Positions 1-6,357 are shown, counted from the stretch's first letter. The stretch: DNA of 7,084 bases from CAZNTZ01 sp964576135 (GCA_964576135.1 CAZNTZ010000028.1:1-7084), one strand, 5' to 3'. Made by a program: numbers and translations. The notes: a model not told the origin generated them from the letters alone.

Positions 1-2498
1 CCCCAGATGATTTATTACAACAAATGGAAATTACCCGCGATGCTGTGCGTGCAATGGGAATTCCTGTTTTGGCTGTGCACGATGTCGAAGCCGATGATGT
101 TATTGCAACCTTGGTGGCAAAGCAATGTAATACCGGCATGACCAGAGTTATCACCAGCGACAAAGATTTAATGCAACTTGTTTCTGAATGCTGTGTATTA
201 TTCGATGGAATGAAGAATGTTGAAATCGGTATTCCAGGTGTTCTTGAAAAATTTGGAGTTCGTCCAGATCAAGTAATCGATGTCCAAGCATTGATGGGCG
301 ATTCAAGTGATAATGTTCCAGGGGTTCATGGAATCGGCCCTAAAACAGCAAGTGATTTGATAAACGAATTCGGAACACTTGATAATCTTTATAAAAATAT
401 CGATTCAGTAAAGAAAGAACGTATTAAAAACTTACTGAAAGAATACAAAGATATGGCGTATTTATCACGCAAATTGGTCACATTAAAAGATGATGTAGAA
501 ATCCCACATTTTTCAAGAAAAAATTTGGACTTTGATAAAACTGATTTTATAAATTTTGCATTGAATAAAATTGAATCCCCTGCCTTGGTGGCAAAGATAA
601 ATAAACTATTTGCAAATAAAAACGAAAAGAAAACCCAGAATTTATTTGAACAATCAACTGTGGTTCAATATAAAAATAAAACAGAAAAAAAATATAAACT
701 GATTAGTTCAGAATCCGAACTCGATGAATTTTTATCAAATGTCAAAGATATAATTGCAATTGATACAGAAACAACCGGGCTGGATCAAATGTCTGCAAAA
801 TTAGTTGGAATTTCAATGGCGTCATCAAATGATTTTGGAATTTATATACCGCTTCGTCATAATTTAAAAAATAGCCAAGAATTATTTGTAACAGATAATG
901 AAAAAAACACGGATTATAAGAATTTTGATATCGAATTTATTCGTAAAAAACTTTGGCCAATTTTGACTGATAATAAAATTCTTAAAATTGGTCATAATCT
1001 GAAATATGATTTTCATATATTTGAAAACGAAGGTTGGGATACAAATAAAATCACACCAATTGATGATACATTATTAATATCATATGTTTTGGATGGAACT
1101 TTGCATGAACATAATCTGGATGAATTAGCAAGATTAAATCTGGATCACGAAAATATAAAATTTTCTTCATTATTCCCGGCAAAAACCAAAAGTGGCGATA
1201 TGAATTTTGCGAATGTGGACCCAATGTCCGCAGCAGAATATTCAGCCGAAGATTCATATATTTGTTTTGGACTTTATGAAATTTTTGAACAACGTCTTGA
1301 AAAATCTGGTTTTAAAAAGTTATATGAAAATTGTGATTTACCATTACTCAGAATATTAATGAAAATGGAACGCAATGGTGTCCTGGTGAATCAATCACGA
1401 CTGAACGATTTATCTGATATTTTCCACAAAAAACTCCATGAATTAGAACACGATATTTATAAAAAAATTGGACATGAATTTAACATCGGCAGTCCAAAAC
1501 AACTTGGTGAAATTTTATTTGATGAATTAAAATTACCATCAAAAAAATCACGTACAACTGACGCTGATACATTAAATGAATTAGCCGAAGAAAATCCAAT
1601 TGTGGCAAAAATACTTGAATGGCGAAGCATTTCAAAGCTTGCCGGAACATACGCCGATGCTTTACCAAGACAAATTGGTACAGATGGACGAATTCATACA
1701 ACTTATCTGCAAACCAGTACTAATACTGCGCGCCTTTCTTCGCGTGATCCAAATTTGCAAAACATTCCTATTAAAACTGATTTGGGTGCAGAAATCAGAA
1801 AATGTTTTGTTTCACCCGAAGGTCGCGTTTTGATATCTGCGGATTATTCACAAATACAATTGCGACTTTTGGCACACTTGGCTGATGTCCAAGCTTTGAA
1901 AGCAGCATTTGATTCTGGCACAGATATTCACGAAGCAACAGCCCGCAAAATTTATAAAATCCATGAATCTGAATCGGTACCAAAAGACAAACGTCGTGCT
2001 GCTAAGACTATTAACTTTTCAATCATATATGGAATTTCACCTTTTGGCTTGGCCGCCCAGTTGGAAATAACACCAGCAGAAGCAAAAAAAATTATAGATT
2101 CATATTTATCTGAATTACCAGAAATTCATAGATATATAGAAGAAACCAAAGCTTTCGTTTTGGAACATGGATTTGTTATGACCCCTTGGGGAAGACGGAT
2201 TTATATTCCGGCCGTAAATTCTGCAAGTACACGTGCTTATGCATTACGCGCGGCAATCAATGCACCAATCCAAGGTTTTGAAGCAGATCTGATGCGTTTG
2301 GCACTGGTGAAACTTGACGAAAATTTACCAAAAAATTGTAAAATGATTATGCAGGTTCATGACGAAATAGTTTTTGAATGCGACCGTGAATCTTCTGAAC
2401 AAGCCGCCGCAAAAATAAAAGACATTATGGAATCAATAACAAAACTTTCTGTTCCTATTGTCGCAGAAACAAACATTGGTCTTGATTGGGAAAAATAA
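1..2498 (+). CDS. polA: DNA polymerase I, 5'-truncated by the window edge
   Basis: DNA polymerase I fills gaps during Okazaki-fragment processing and excision repair in the cytoplasm. The reading frame is open from the left edge (first full codon at 3). Comparison with E. coli Pol I suggests roughly the first 85-90 residues are missing, so the ATG at 24 is internal. Domains in order: 5'-nuclease with VEADDV (84-101) and GDSSDN before the helix-hairpin-helix (297-314); 3'-5' exonuclease with DTE (762-770), NLKYD (996-1010) and YSAED (1239-1253), so the proofreading acidic residues are all present; polymerase domain with TARLSS, motif A DYSQIQLR (from 1842), the O-helix KTINFSIIYG (from 2004) and motif C QVHDE (2352-2366). 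Both catalytic aspartates (codons 1842 and 2361) are kept. Odd points: motif A has Gln where the family has Glu (codon 1857), Ser follows the O-helix Phe, and TNTAR replaces the usual TATGR. It ends with TAA 19 nt before the next gene. Confidence 0.97.
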   Translation, partial: PDDLLQQMEITRDAVRAMGIPVLAVHDVEADDVIATLVAKQCNTGMTRVITSDKDLMQLVSECCVLFDGMKNVEIGIPGVLEKFGVRPDQVIDVQALMGDSSDNVPGVHGIGPKTASDLINEFGTLDNLYKNIDSVKKERIKNLLKEYKDMAYLSRKLVTLKDDVEIPHFSRKNLDFDKTDFINFALNKIESPALVAKINKLFANKNEKKTQNLFEQSTVVQYKNKTEKKYKLISSESELDEFLSNVKDIIAIDTETTGLDQMSAKLVGISMASSNDFGIYIPLRHNLKNSQELFVTDNEKNTDYKNFDIEFIRKKLWPILTDNKILKIGHNLKYDFHIFENEGWDTNKITPIDDTLLISYVLDGTLHEHNLDELARLNLDHENIKFSSLFPAKTKSGDMNFANVDPMSAAEYSAEDSYICFGLYEIFEQRLEKSGFKKLYENCDLPLLRILMKMERNGVLVNQSRLNDLSDIFHKKLHELEHDIYKKIGHEFNIGSPKQLGEILFDELKLPSKKSRTTDADTLNELAEENPIVAKILEWRSISKLAGTYADALPRQIGTDGRIHTTYLQTSTNTARLSSRDPNLQNIPIKTDLGAEIRKCFVSPEGRVLISADYSQIQLRLLAHLADVQALKAAFDSGTDIHEATARKIYKIHESESVPKDKRRAAKTINFSIIYGISPFGLAAQLEITPAEAKKIIDSYLSELPEIHRYIEETKAFVLEHGFVMTPWGRRIYIPAVNSASTRAYALRAAINAPIQGFEADLMRLALVKLDENLPKNCKMIMQVHDEIVFECDRESSEQAAAKIKDIMESITKLSVPIVAETNIGLDWEK

Positions 2499-2504
2499 TT
2501 ATAC

Positions 2505-2510
2505 AAAGGA
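2505..2510 (+). promoter_or_regulatory. Shine-Dalgarno site of the glycosyltransferase-like gene
   Basis: AAAGGA lies 7 nt before GTG 2518, in the short gap after the polA stop. It decides the start: the longer in-frame alternative, TTG at 2458, lies inside polA, and the GTG product begins directly at the first beta strand (LTICIMTYY). Confidence 0.7.
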
Positions 2511-2517
2511 TTATTTC

Positions 2518-3351
2518 GTGCTGACAATTTGTATTATGACTTATTATCATGAAAATTTAATGATATCTTTGTCACGTTTGCGTAATTATTTTGATTATCC
2601 GTTTAAGTTATTTATTCATAACGATGAACCATCATATAAATTGACCACTGAACACGTGCAAAATATTTTGCGTCGTCCAGATGTGCCTTTATTGATTCAT
2701 AACAATGATAAAAATGTAGGTTGTTTTAATTCGCGTATGAATGTAATTAAAATTTTGCGCGACACACCTGAATTTCAATCACAATGGTTCATATTTGTTG
2801 ATGATGATGATGTTTTATTGAAACCAAAATTAACCAAAGAATACGCACCTGTGATAAATCATAATTCTTTGGTTGTCAGCCGTCTGCGTGAAGTTTTATC
2901 TTTAATAGATAACCCAAATTACACACCTGGCAGAATGCAATTTGTCAAAGAAGAACGCCCAAAAGCGGGTTGTGTCGGCATCCCATATGATATGAAAACA
3001 TATTTTGATTTTTATGAAACAATCAAAGGTTTTTTTCCAACGCTTTATAAAATATGCGGTACCGAAAAAATTATGGAGCCGGATGATTGTATTTTAATGT
3101 ATCTCTTCAGAATTTATATGGAAAAGAAAATGAATTTGGATTTTTCTGGTGTTGCAAAATATCTTGAAAAATTTAGGGTTGAAGATTTTTCATATGCTTT
3201 GACATATCTTGAAAATCGCCAAGGTCGTTACAAGATTGAAGACGGCGTATATGATCTGCGATATGGCAATCCACCGGTCGGTGCAGTAAGTTACGAAAAA
3301 CTATATTATGAAATATCCGGTGCATTTTATAAATATATGGGTATGCGCTGA
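2518..3351 (+). CDS. GT-A-fold (GT2-like) glycosyltransferase family protein
   Basis: A 277-residue protein read from GTG 2518, probably a nucleotide-sugar-dependent transferase. The N-terminus opens like a GT-A Rossmann half: TICIMTYYHENLMISLSRL (residues 3-21), then KLFIHND (30-36), then NNDKNVGCFNSRMNVI (62-77), which resembles the NxGxxxARN helix of GT2 enzymes. WFIFVDDDDVLL (90-101) holds a DxD-type metal and nucleotide-sugar binding motif. EPDD (187-190) could supply the catalytic base seen as the ED motif in GT2 enzymes. No signal peptide or membrane segment is evident, so it is probably cytosolic or peripheral. The donor and acceptor cannot be told from the sequence. It follows polA by 19 nt on the same strand, which suggests read-through from the polA promoter. 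The next gene encodes a large exported protein, so a role in surface glycans is possible but only inferred. The GT-like fold is a fairly confident call; the substrate is unknown. Confidence 0.75.
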   Translation: MLTICIMTYYHENLMISLSRLRNYFDYPFKLFIHNDEPSYKLTTEHVQNILRRPDVPLLIHNNDKNVGCFNSRMNVIKILRDTPEFQSQWFIFVDDDDVLLKPKLTKEYAPVINHNSLVVSRLREVLSLIDNPNYTPGRMQFVKEERPKAGCVGIPYDMKTYFDFYETIKGFFPTLYKICGTEKIMEPDDCILMYLFRIYMEKKMNLDFSGVAKYLEKFRVEDFSYALTYLENRQGRYKIEDGVYDLRYGNPPVGAVSYEKLYYEISGAFYKYMGMR

Positions 3352-3365
3352 GAAAAAAATTACAC

Positions 3366-3407
3366 TTGCCATAAATATACAAAAATTAGTACTATTTTCG
3401 ATACAAT
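3366..3407 (+). promoter_or_regulatory. possible sigma70-type promoter of the Cys-rich protein gene
   Basis: The 82-nt gap upstream of the ATG at 3434 contains TTGCCA (3366-3371), a near-consensus -35, followed after 18 nt by TACTAT (3390-3395). A better -10 match, TACAAT (3402-3407), lies just downstream but lacks a good -35 at 17 nt. No terminator hairpin follows the preceding gene, so read-through from polA is also possible. In such AT-rich DNA these matches can arise by chance. Confidence 0.3.
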
Positions 3408-3433
3408 AGGCAGAGAGAGTTTGAATTTTAAAC

Positions 3434-5779
3434 ATGTTTAAAATCTTTTACGATTTTATTTTAAATACAATAAGTTTAAACAGCGATATTTCCGCAAGTC
3501 ATTTTATCCCGAAAAAAGAAATTAAAAATTTTAATAATTTTACAATAAAATCTATTTTTATAGCATTGGCTTTGGCGTTTTTATCAAACACAGCAAATGC
3601 AGCGGCATATAGTTGTTCAAAGATTTATTCTTCTTGTTCCAGTGGTTATTATCTTAACGGATCGGTTTGTTCGGCCTGTCCTGGCGGATGTTCTTGCAGT
3701 GGCGGTACTTCGCAACCTTCATGTTCTATTACATGTTCTGCCGGATATGCTTGGAACGGCAGTTCTTGTGAAATATGTAACAATGGTGGTGGCCCATCAG
3801 GTGGATGGAATTTCACAGGACTTTATTGCCCTGGTGTTACAGTAAGTGCCGGTGCTTCACAAACAGGATGGGTTGCATGTACAAACAAACCTGCTAATTC
3901 TTATTATACAAATACAAGTGGACCAACTACGAACAGTTGTTCATGGGCATGTAGCAGTGGCTATCATTTATCGGGGGGAAATTGTGCGGCAAACATAACT
4001 TCGTGTCCAGACAGACAATATCTTGTAAATTGGTACGATGATTCATGTACCGATGTAGGCAGTGGGTATTATTCAGACGCTGGGGATACTGCGCGTCATT
4101 TGTGCCCTGGCGGATACAGTGGATCAAACGGATCGTTTGCTGGGATTCATGGATGTTATCAGTACAACTCATATGATGATACAGTTGCAAATGGTTATGG
4201 ACACAGAGATTGGTGTCATTACGGCACAGGATATAATGTATCCCAAGCACAAGCATGCAGCAGTAATTTAACAATTGATCATTGTAATGCTGGATATATT
4301 TCAACTGGCAGTTCTTGCGGCGCATGTAATCCTGGATATCCATATGAACCTTATTATTGTCCGGGCGATGATAACAGATATCGTTGTCCCACAACAGACG
4401 GTGATTTAGCCGCACTGTCCGGTGGAACAGTCATATCGCATAATCCAGGCGGTTGGTGCAGTGGTGGCGCAACAAGTTCTTCGGTTTATCAATGTATGGG
4501 TGATTCAGAAATAACAATGTACAACGGAACGTATCTTGCAGAATGTTCTTGGAACGGATCAAACTATTTTCAAAATTGTGGTGGAAACTATTTATGGTGG
4601 GGAGCAAACCCAGGTTATTATCTTTATGGATATAAATGGTCATCCGGACATGATTGGTATACAGGCGCAACAGCATGTACAAATAAACCTGCAAACTCTT
4701 ATTACACTGGTGCCGGCAGTCCAGAGACGAACAACTGTCCATGGTCGTGCGATAATGGGTACTATAATGTTGGTGGGTCATGCAATGTTGCAACAAATTG
4801 TCCAACTGGACAATTTATGTGGTTCTGGAGCGGGGATAACCGAACTTATTGTGAACAATGTCACGCAAATTACTATTGCCCTGGGGGATTAAATATTTTT
4901 AATTCTGGTGGTGTTGGCTCTGCAAACGCCGCTGGCATCGTTCCGATTTCCAGTTGTCCATCTGGTTGGACTGACAATTCCAGTCTTGGCAAATCTGCAC
5001 CAGAACAATGCCTTAAGGCTTGCGGAAATCAATCAATTTCAAACGGATATATTCCACCAGATTCAAGTTTTGCAAATTATCCAAATAATTGCACATGGAC
5101 CGGTAATGCAGTTTGTAATTCTGGATATTACACTGTTGGAAATACATGCGTTCAATGCGAAGGCGGGCCATATTATTGCAACAATAGTGTAAAACATAAT
5201 TGCATTGACGCAGCATTAACCCAAGGCACCATCAGCGATATATTCACGTATGTTGATAATATTGTAAACAAAGGTGGTGCATGGGATGCTGCACAATGTT
5301 TGTGCAGATGGTCTTATTCAGATTCAACAAGACTAACATATTTTTATCAAAACAACTGCATCAGCGGCCCAAGCGGCAATACTTACACTCAATCAGATTG
5401 GTGCAGATCAGGTTATTACCTTACTGAATATATTAATGATTCTTATGGAAACAGTTGCTCTGCATGCACAAATGCGCCAAGTAATTCTTATTACACAACT
5501 CGTGGAAATCAATATGCAAATGATTGCCCCTGGTCATGTAACAGTGGTTATGGACTTACCGATACAGGTTCATGTTCTGAATTCTGTACTGCTGGATTTT
5601 ATACATTAAACCTTGGATCAGTTTCAATACCAATTTACAATACTAAAAACACAAGTACAGCATTAAACGTTAAATCCAACAGCGGTTCAATGTGTTATGG
5701 TTCATTAGCAAGCGGAAGTGTATCAGGTGCAATAAATATCAAGGATTCCTTGAACAATATATATCACGCTATCAAATAA
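3434..5779 (+). CDS. large exported Cys/Gly/Tyr-rich modular protein, function unknown
   Basis: A 781-residue protein with no recognised catalytic domain. Residues 1-38 are a long, Asn/Lys-containing N-region. Residues 39-56 (KSIFIALALAFLSNTANA) look like a signal peptide core with an AxA cleavage site, probably cut after Ala56. The mature part has about 58 cysteines, rich in Gly, Ser, Asn, Tyr and Trp, in recurrent modules C-x2-GY-x5,6-C-x2-C (for example CSSGYYLNGSVCSAC, CNAGYISTGSSCGAC, CNSGYYTVGNTCVQC). These resemble GCC2/GCC3 or EGF-like disulfide modules. A 36-37-residue CTNxPxNSYYT...CxWxC unit occurs three times (residues 149-184, 415-450, 678-714). The last ~60 residues are different: few Cys, rich in Ser/Asn/Leu, probably a separate C-terminal domain. 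There is no sortase motif, lipobox or clear beta-barrel. An in-frame TGA at 3422 fixes the start at ATG 3434 or later; the purine run at 3412-3419 is rather far (14 nt) for a Shine-Dalgarno. Likely periplasmic, surface or secreted, and disulfide-bonded. Adhesion or a protective coat is a guess. Confidence 0.85.
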   Translation: MFKIFYDFILNTISLNSDISASHFIPKKEIKNFNNFTIKSIFIALALAFLSNTANAAAYSCSKIYSSCSSGYYLNGSVCSACPGGCSCSGGTSQPSCSITCSAGYAWNGSSCEICNNGGGPSGGWNFTGLYCPGVTVSAGASQTGWVACTNKPANSYYTNTSGPTTNSCSWACSSGYHLSGGNCAANITSCPDRQYLVNWYDDSCTDVGSGYYSDAGDTARHLCPGGYSGSNGSFAGIHGCYQYNSYDDTVANGYGHRDWCHYGTGYNVSQAQACSSNLTIDHCNAGYISTGSSCGACNPGYPYEPYYCPGDDNRYRCPTTDGDLAALSGGTVISHNPGGWCSGGATSSSVYQCMGDSEITMYNGTYLAECSWNGSNYFQNCGGNYLWWGANPGYYLYGYKWSSGHDWYTGATACTNKPANSYYTGAGSPETNNCPWSCDNGYYNVGGSCNVATNCPTGQFMWFWSGDNRTYCEQCHANYYCPGGLNIFNSGGVGSANAAGIVPISSCPSGWTDNSSLGKSAPEQCLKACGNQSISNGYIPPDSSFANYPNNCTWTGNAVCNSGYYTVGNTCVQCEGGPYYCNNSVKHNCIDAALTQGTISDIFTYVDNIVNKGGAWDAAQCLCRWSYSDSTRLTYFYQNNCISGPSGNTYTQSDWCRSGYYLTEYINDSYGNSCSACTNAPSNSYYTTRGNQYANDCPWSCNSGYGLTDTGSCSEFCTAGFYTLNLGSVSIPIYNTKNTSTALNVKSNSGSMCYGSLASGSVSGAINIKDSLNNIYHAIK
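3539..3601 (+). other. signal peptide region of the Cys-rich protein
   Basis: Encodes residues 36-56: a lysine, a hydrophobic stretch IFIALALAFL (41-50), then SNTANA, which fits signal peptidase I (Ala at -3 and -1). The first cysteine follows five residues after the predicted cut. Before it lie about 35 residues, unusually long for an N-region. Confidence 0.7.
3878..3985 (+). repeat. CTNxPxNSYYT module, copy 1
   Basis: Thirty-six codons from Cys149 to Cys184 of the large exported protein. It starts CTNKPANSYYT, has a variable middle, and ends CSWACSSGYHLSGGNC. Copies 2 and 3 share the same cysteine spacing up to the last loop. Confidence 0.85.
4676..4783 (+). repeat. CTNxPxNSYYT module, copy 2
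   Basis: Thirty-six codons, exactly as long as copy 1: CTNKPANSYYT, variable middle, CPWSCDNGYYNVGGSC. The first eleven residues are identical to copy 1 while synonymous codons differ, which points to an old duplication under protein-level constraint. Confidence 0.85.
5465..5575 (+). repeat. CTNxPxNSYYT module, copy 3
   Basis: Thirty-seven codons: CTNAPSNSYYT, variable middle, CPWSCNSGYGLTDTGSC. The final loop is one residue longer than in copies 1 and 2. It is followed by a short CxxxC link and then the cysteine-poor C-terminal region. Confidence 0.85.
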
Positions 5780-5830
5780 AAAATATGGTATTAAATATAA
5801 AAATACCGAAAAACAAATTTAATAAAAATA

Positions 5831-5856
5831 AAAAATCGGGTTTTCACCCGATTTTT
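5831..5856. terminator. bidirectional intrinsic terminator between convergent genes
   Basis: A perfect 10-bp inverted repeat AAAAATCGGG / CCCGATTTTT with a 6-nt loop (TTTTCA). The stem ends in an A-tract on one side and a T-tract on the other, so it reads as a hairpin plus U-run in both directions. It lies 51 nt after the stop of the Cys-rich gene and 8 nt after the stop of the cold-shock gene, and probably ends both transcripts. Confidence 0.88.
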
Positions 5857-5864
5857 ATTTTCTA

Positions 5865-6272
5865 TTATTTCTTCCAAAAGCCCCAGCTTTTCTTTTCACC
5901 ATCTTCGCTGCGGTCGCGACGTGGACGATCACCGAAATCACGACGTGGACGATCACCAAAATCACGACGTGGAGGACGGTCACCACGATCACCACCATTA
6001 CCACCGAACGATGAACGACGTTCTTGGAAACGTTTGGCAGATTCTTCGTCACGTTTAATCAATTCTAATTTTGTAACTGACAATTTGCCATTACGAACTT
6101 CCTCGTCAAATGTAACAACGTCATTTTCGTTCAAAAATCTGATTCCTGCATCTTTTAACGAAGAAGAATGAACAAACACATCATCCGTATTTCCCGCTTC
6201 ATTTGCAGTATCCGGAGTAATGAATCCGAAACATTTTTTACCATTATACCATTTTACTTTACCCTGACGCAT
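5865..6272 (-). CDS. cold-shock-domain protein with Arg/Gly/Asp-rich C-terminal tail
   Basis: A 135-residue single-stranded nucleic-acid-binding protein of the CspA class, likely an RNA chaperone in the cytoplasm. Residues 2-72 are the cold-shock domain: GKVKWYN (4-10), RNP1 as KKCFGFI (12-18) and RNP2 as DVFVH (31-35). Cys14 stands where CspA has Gly (KGFGFI). The loop between the RNP motifs (TPDTANEAGNTD) is several residues longer than in E. coli CspA. Residues 73-135 form a charged, probably disordered tail with RRDFGDRP repeated twice (102-117) plus a degenerate unit, ending KKSWGFWKK. Classical CspA proteins stop near 70 residues, so the tail roughly doubles the length. The start is supported by AAAGGA 7 nt upstream. 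It lies downstream of rnc on the same strand after a 124-nt leader. The domain call is secure; whether it is cold-induced is not visible. Confidence 0.93.
   Translation of the reverse strand: MRQGKVKWYNGKKCFGFITPDTANEAGNTDDVFVHSSSLKDAGIRFLNENDVVTFDEEVRNGKLSVTKLELIKRDEESAKRFQERRSSFGGNGGDRGDRPPRRDFGDRPRRDFGDRPRRDRSEDGEKKSWGFWKK
5917..5984 (-). repeat. 24-nt tandem repeat in the cold-shock gene tail
   Basis: Two adjacent 24-nt units (5917-5940 and 5941-5964) differ at one base, followed by a degenerate third (5965-5984). Each full unit encodes RRDFGDRP on the minus strand. The length is a multiple of three, so copy-number change would keep the frame. Confidence 0.9.
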
Positions 6273-6279
6273 ATTTAAA

Positions 6280-6285
6280 TCCTTT
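6280..6285 (-). promoter_or_regulatory. Shine-Dalgarno site of the cold-shock gene
   Basis: AAAGGA on the minus strand, 7 nt from the ATG whose first base is 6272. It sits in AAGGATTT, a string that also occurs in the upstream leader hairpin. Confidence 0.7.
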
Positions 6286-6300
6286 GGATATGCTGTTATT

Positions 6301-6320
6301 GGATCTGCAACCGCAAATCC
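6301..6320 (-). promoter_or_regulatory. 8-bp hairpin in the cold-shock gene leader
   Basis: Read on the minus strand: GGATTTGC, loop GGTT, GCAGATCC. All eight pairs form as RNA with one U-G wobble; on the plus-strand transcript the same position is a C-A mismatch, so the structure favours the csp mRNA. No T-run follows, so it is not an intrinsic terminator for rnc. It lies 28 nt before the csp start codon. Confidence 0.5.
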
Positions 6321-6328
6321 TTATTTGT

Positions 6329-6357
6329 ATTGTTACAGTAAAAATACCAAATAGCAA
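6329..6357 (-). promoter_or_regulatory. possible promoter of the cold-shock gene
   Basis: On the minus strand TTGCTA (6357-6352) is followed after 17 nt by AACAAT (6334-6329). This would give a leader of about 50 nt that includes the hairpin at 6320-6301. Both boxes are imperfect, and co-transcription with rnc remains possible. Confidence 0.25.

Noticed and set aside
24..26. ATG at 24 as the polA start
   Set aside because: The same frame is open to the window edge and encodes PDDLLQQ, matching the conserved PDDL region inside the 5'-nuclease domain, so the true start lies upstream of the window.
3927..4805. Long antisense open frames opposite the Cys-rich gene (162 and 124 codons)
   Set aside because: Their composition (rich in His, Asn, Cys, Leu) is what the complement of Tyr/Gly/Cys/Asn codons gives. 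They have no recognisable domain and lie wholly inside a well-supported gene.
3434..5779. Many N-x-S/T sequons in the Cys-rich protein taken as N-glycosylation sites
   Set aside because: The protein is very rich in Asn, Ser and Thr, so sequons are expected by chance. I saw none with the acidic residue at -2 needed by Campylobacter PglB, and no oligosaccharyltransferase is in the window.
5787..5807. Hairpin GGTATT/AATACC after the Cys-rich gene as a terminator
   Set aside because: A 6-bp AT-rich stem with a 9-nt loop and no T-run; the strong hairpin at 5831-5856 explains termination better.
5917..5984. CRISPR-like array
   Set aside because: The units abut without spacers, number only two to three, and encode an in-frame peptide repeat.
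5855..6052. Minus-strand 65-codon frame with Val/His-rich repeats
   Set aside because: Out-of-frame reading of the tandem repeat inside the cold-shock gene; no independent support.
5692..6171. Plus-strand open frame of 159 codons across the terminator and the cold-shock gene
   Set aside because: It runs through a strong terminator and is antisense to a clear cold-shock domain; its Arg/Ser repeats merely mirror the 24-nt tandem repeat.
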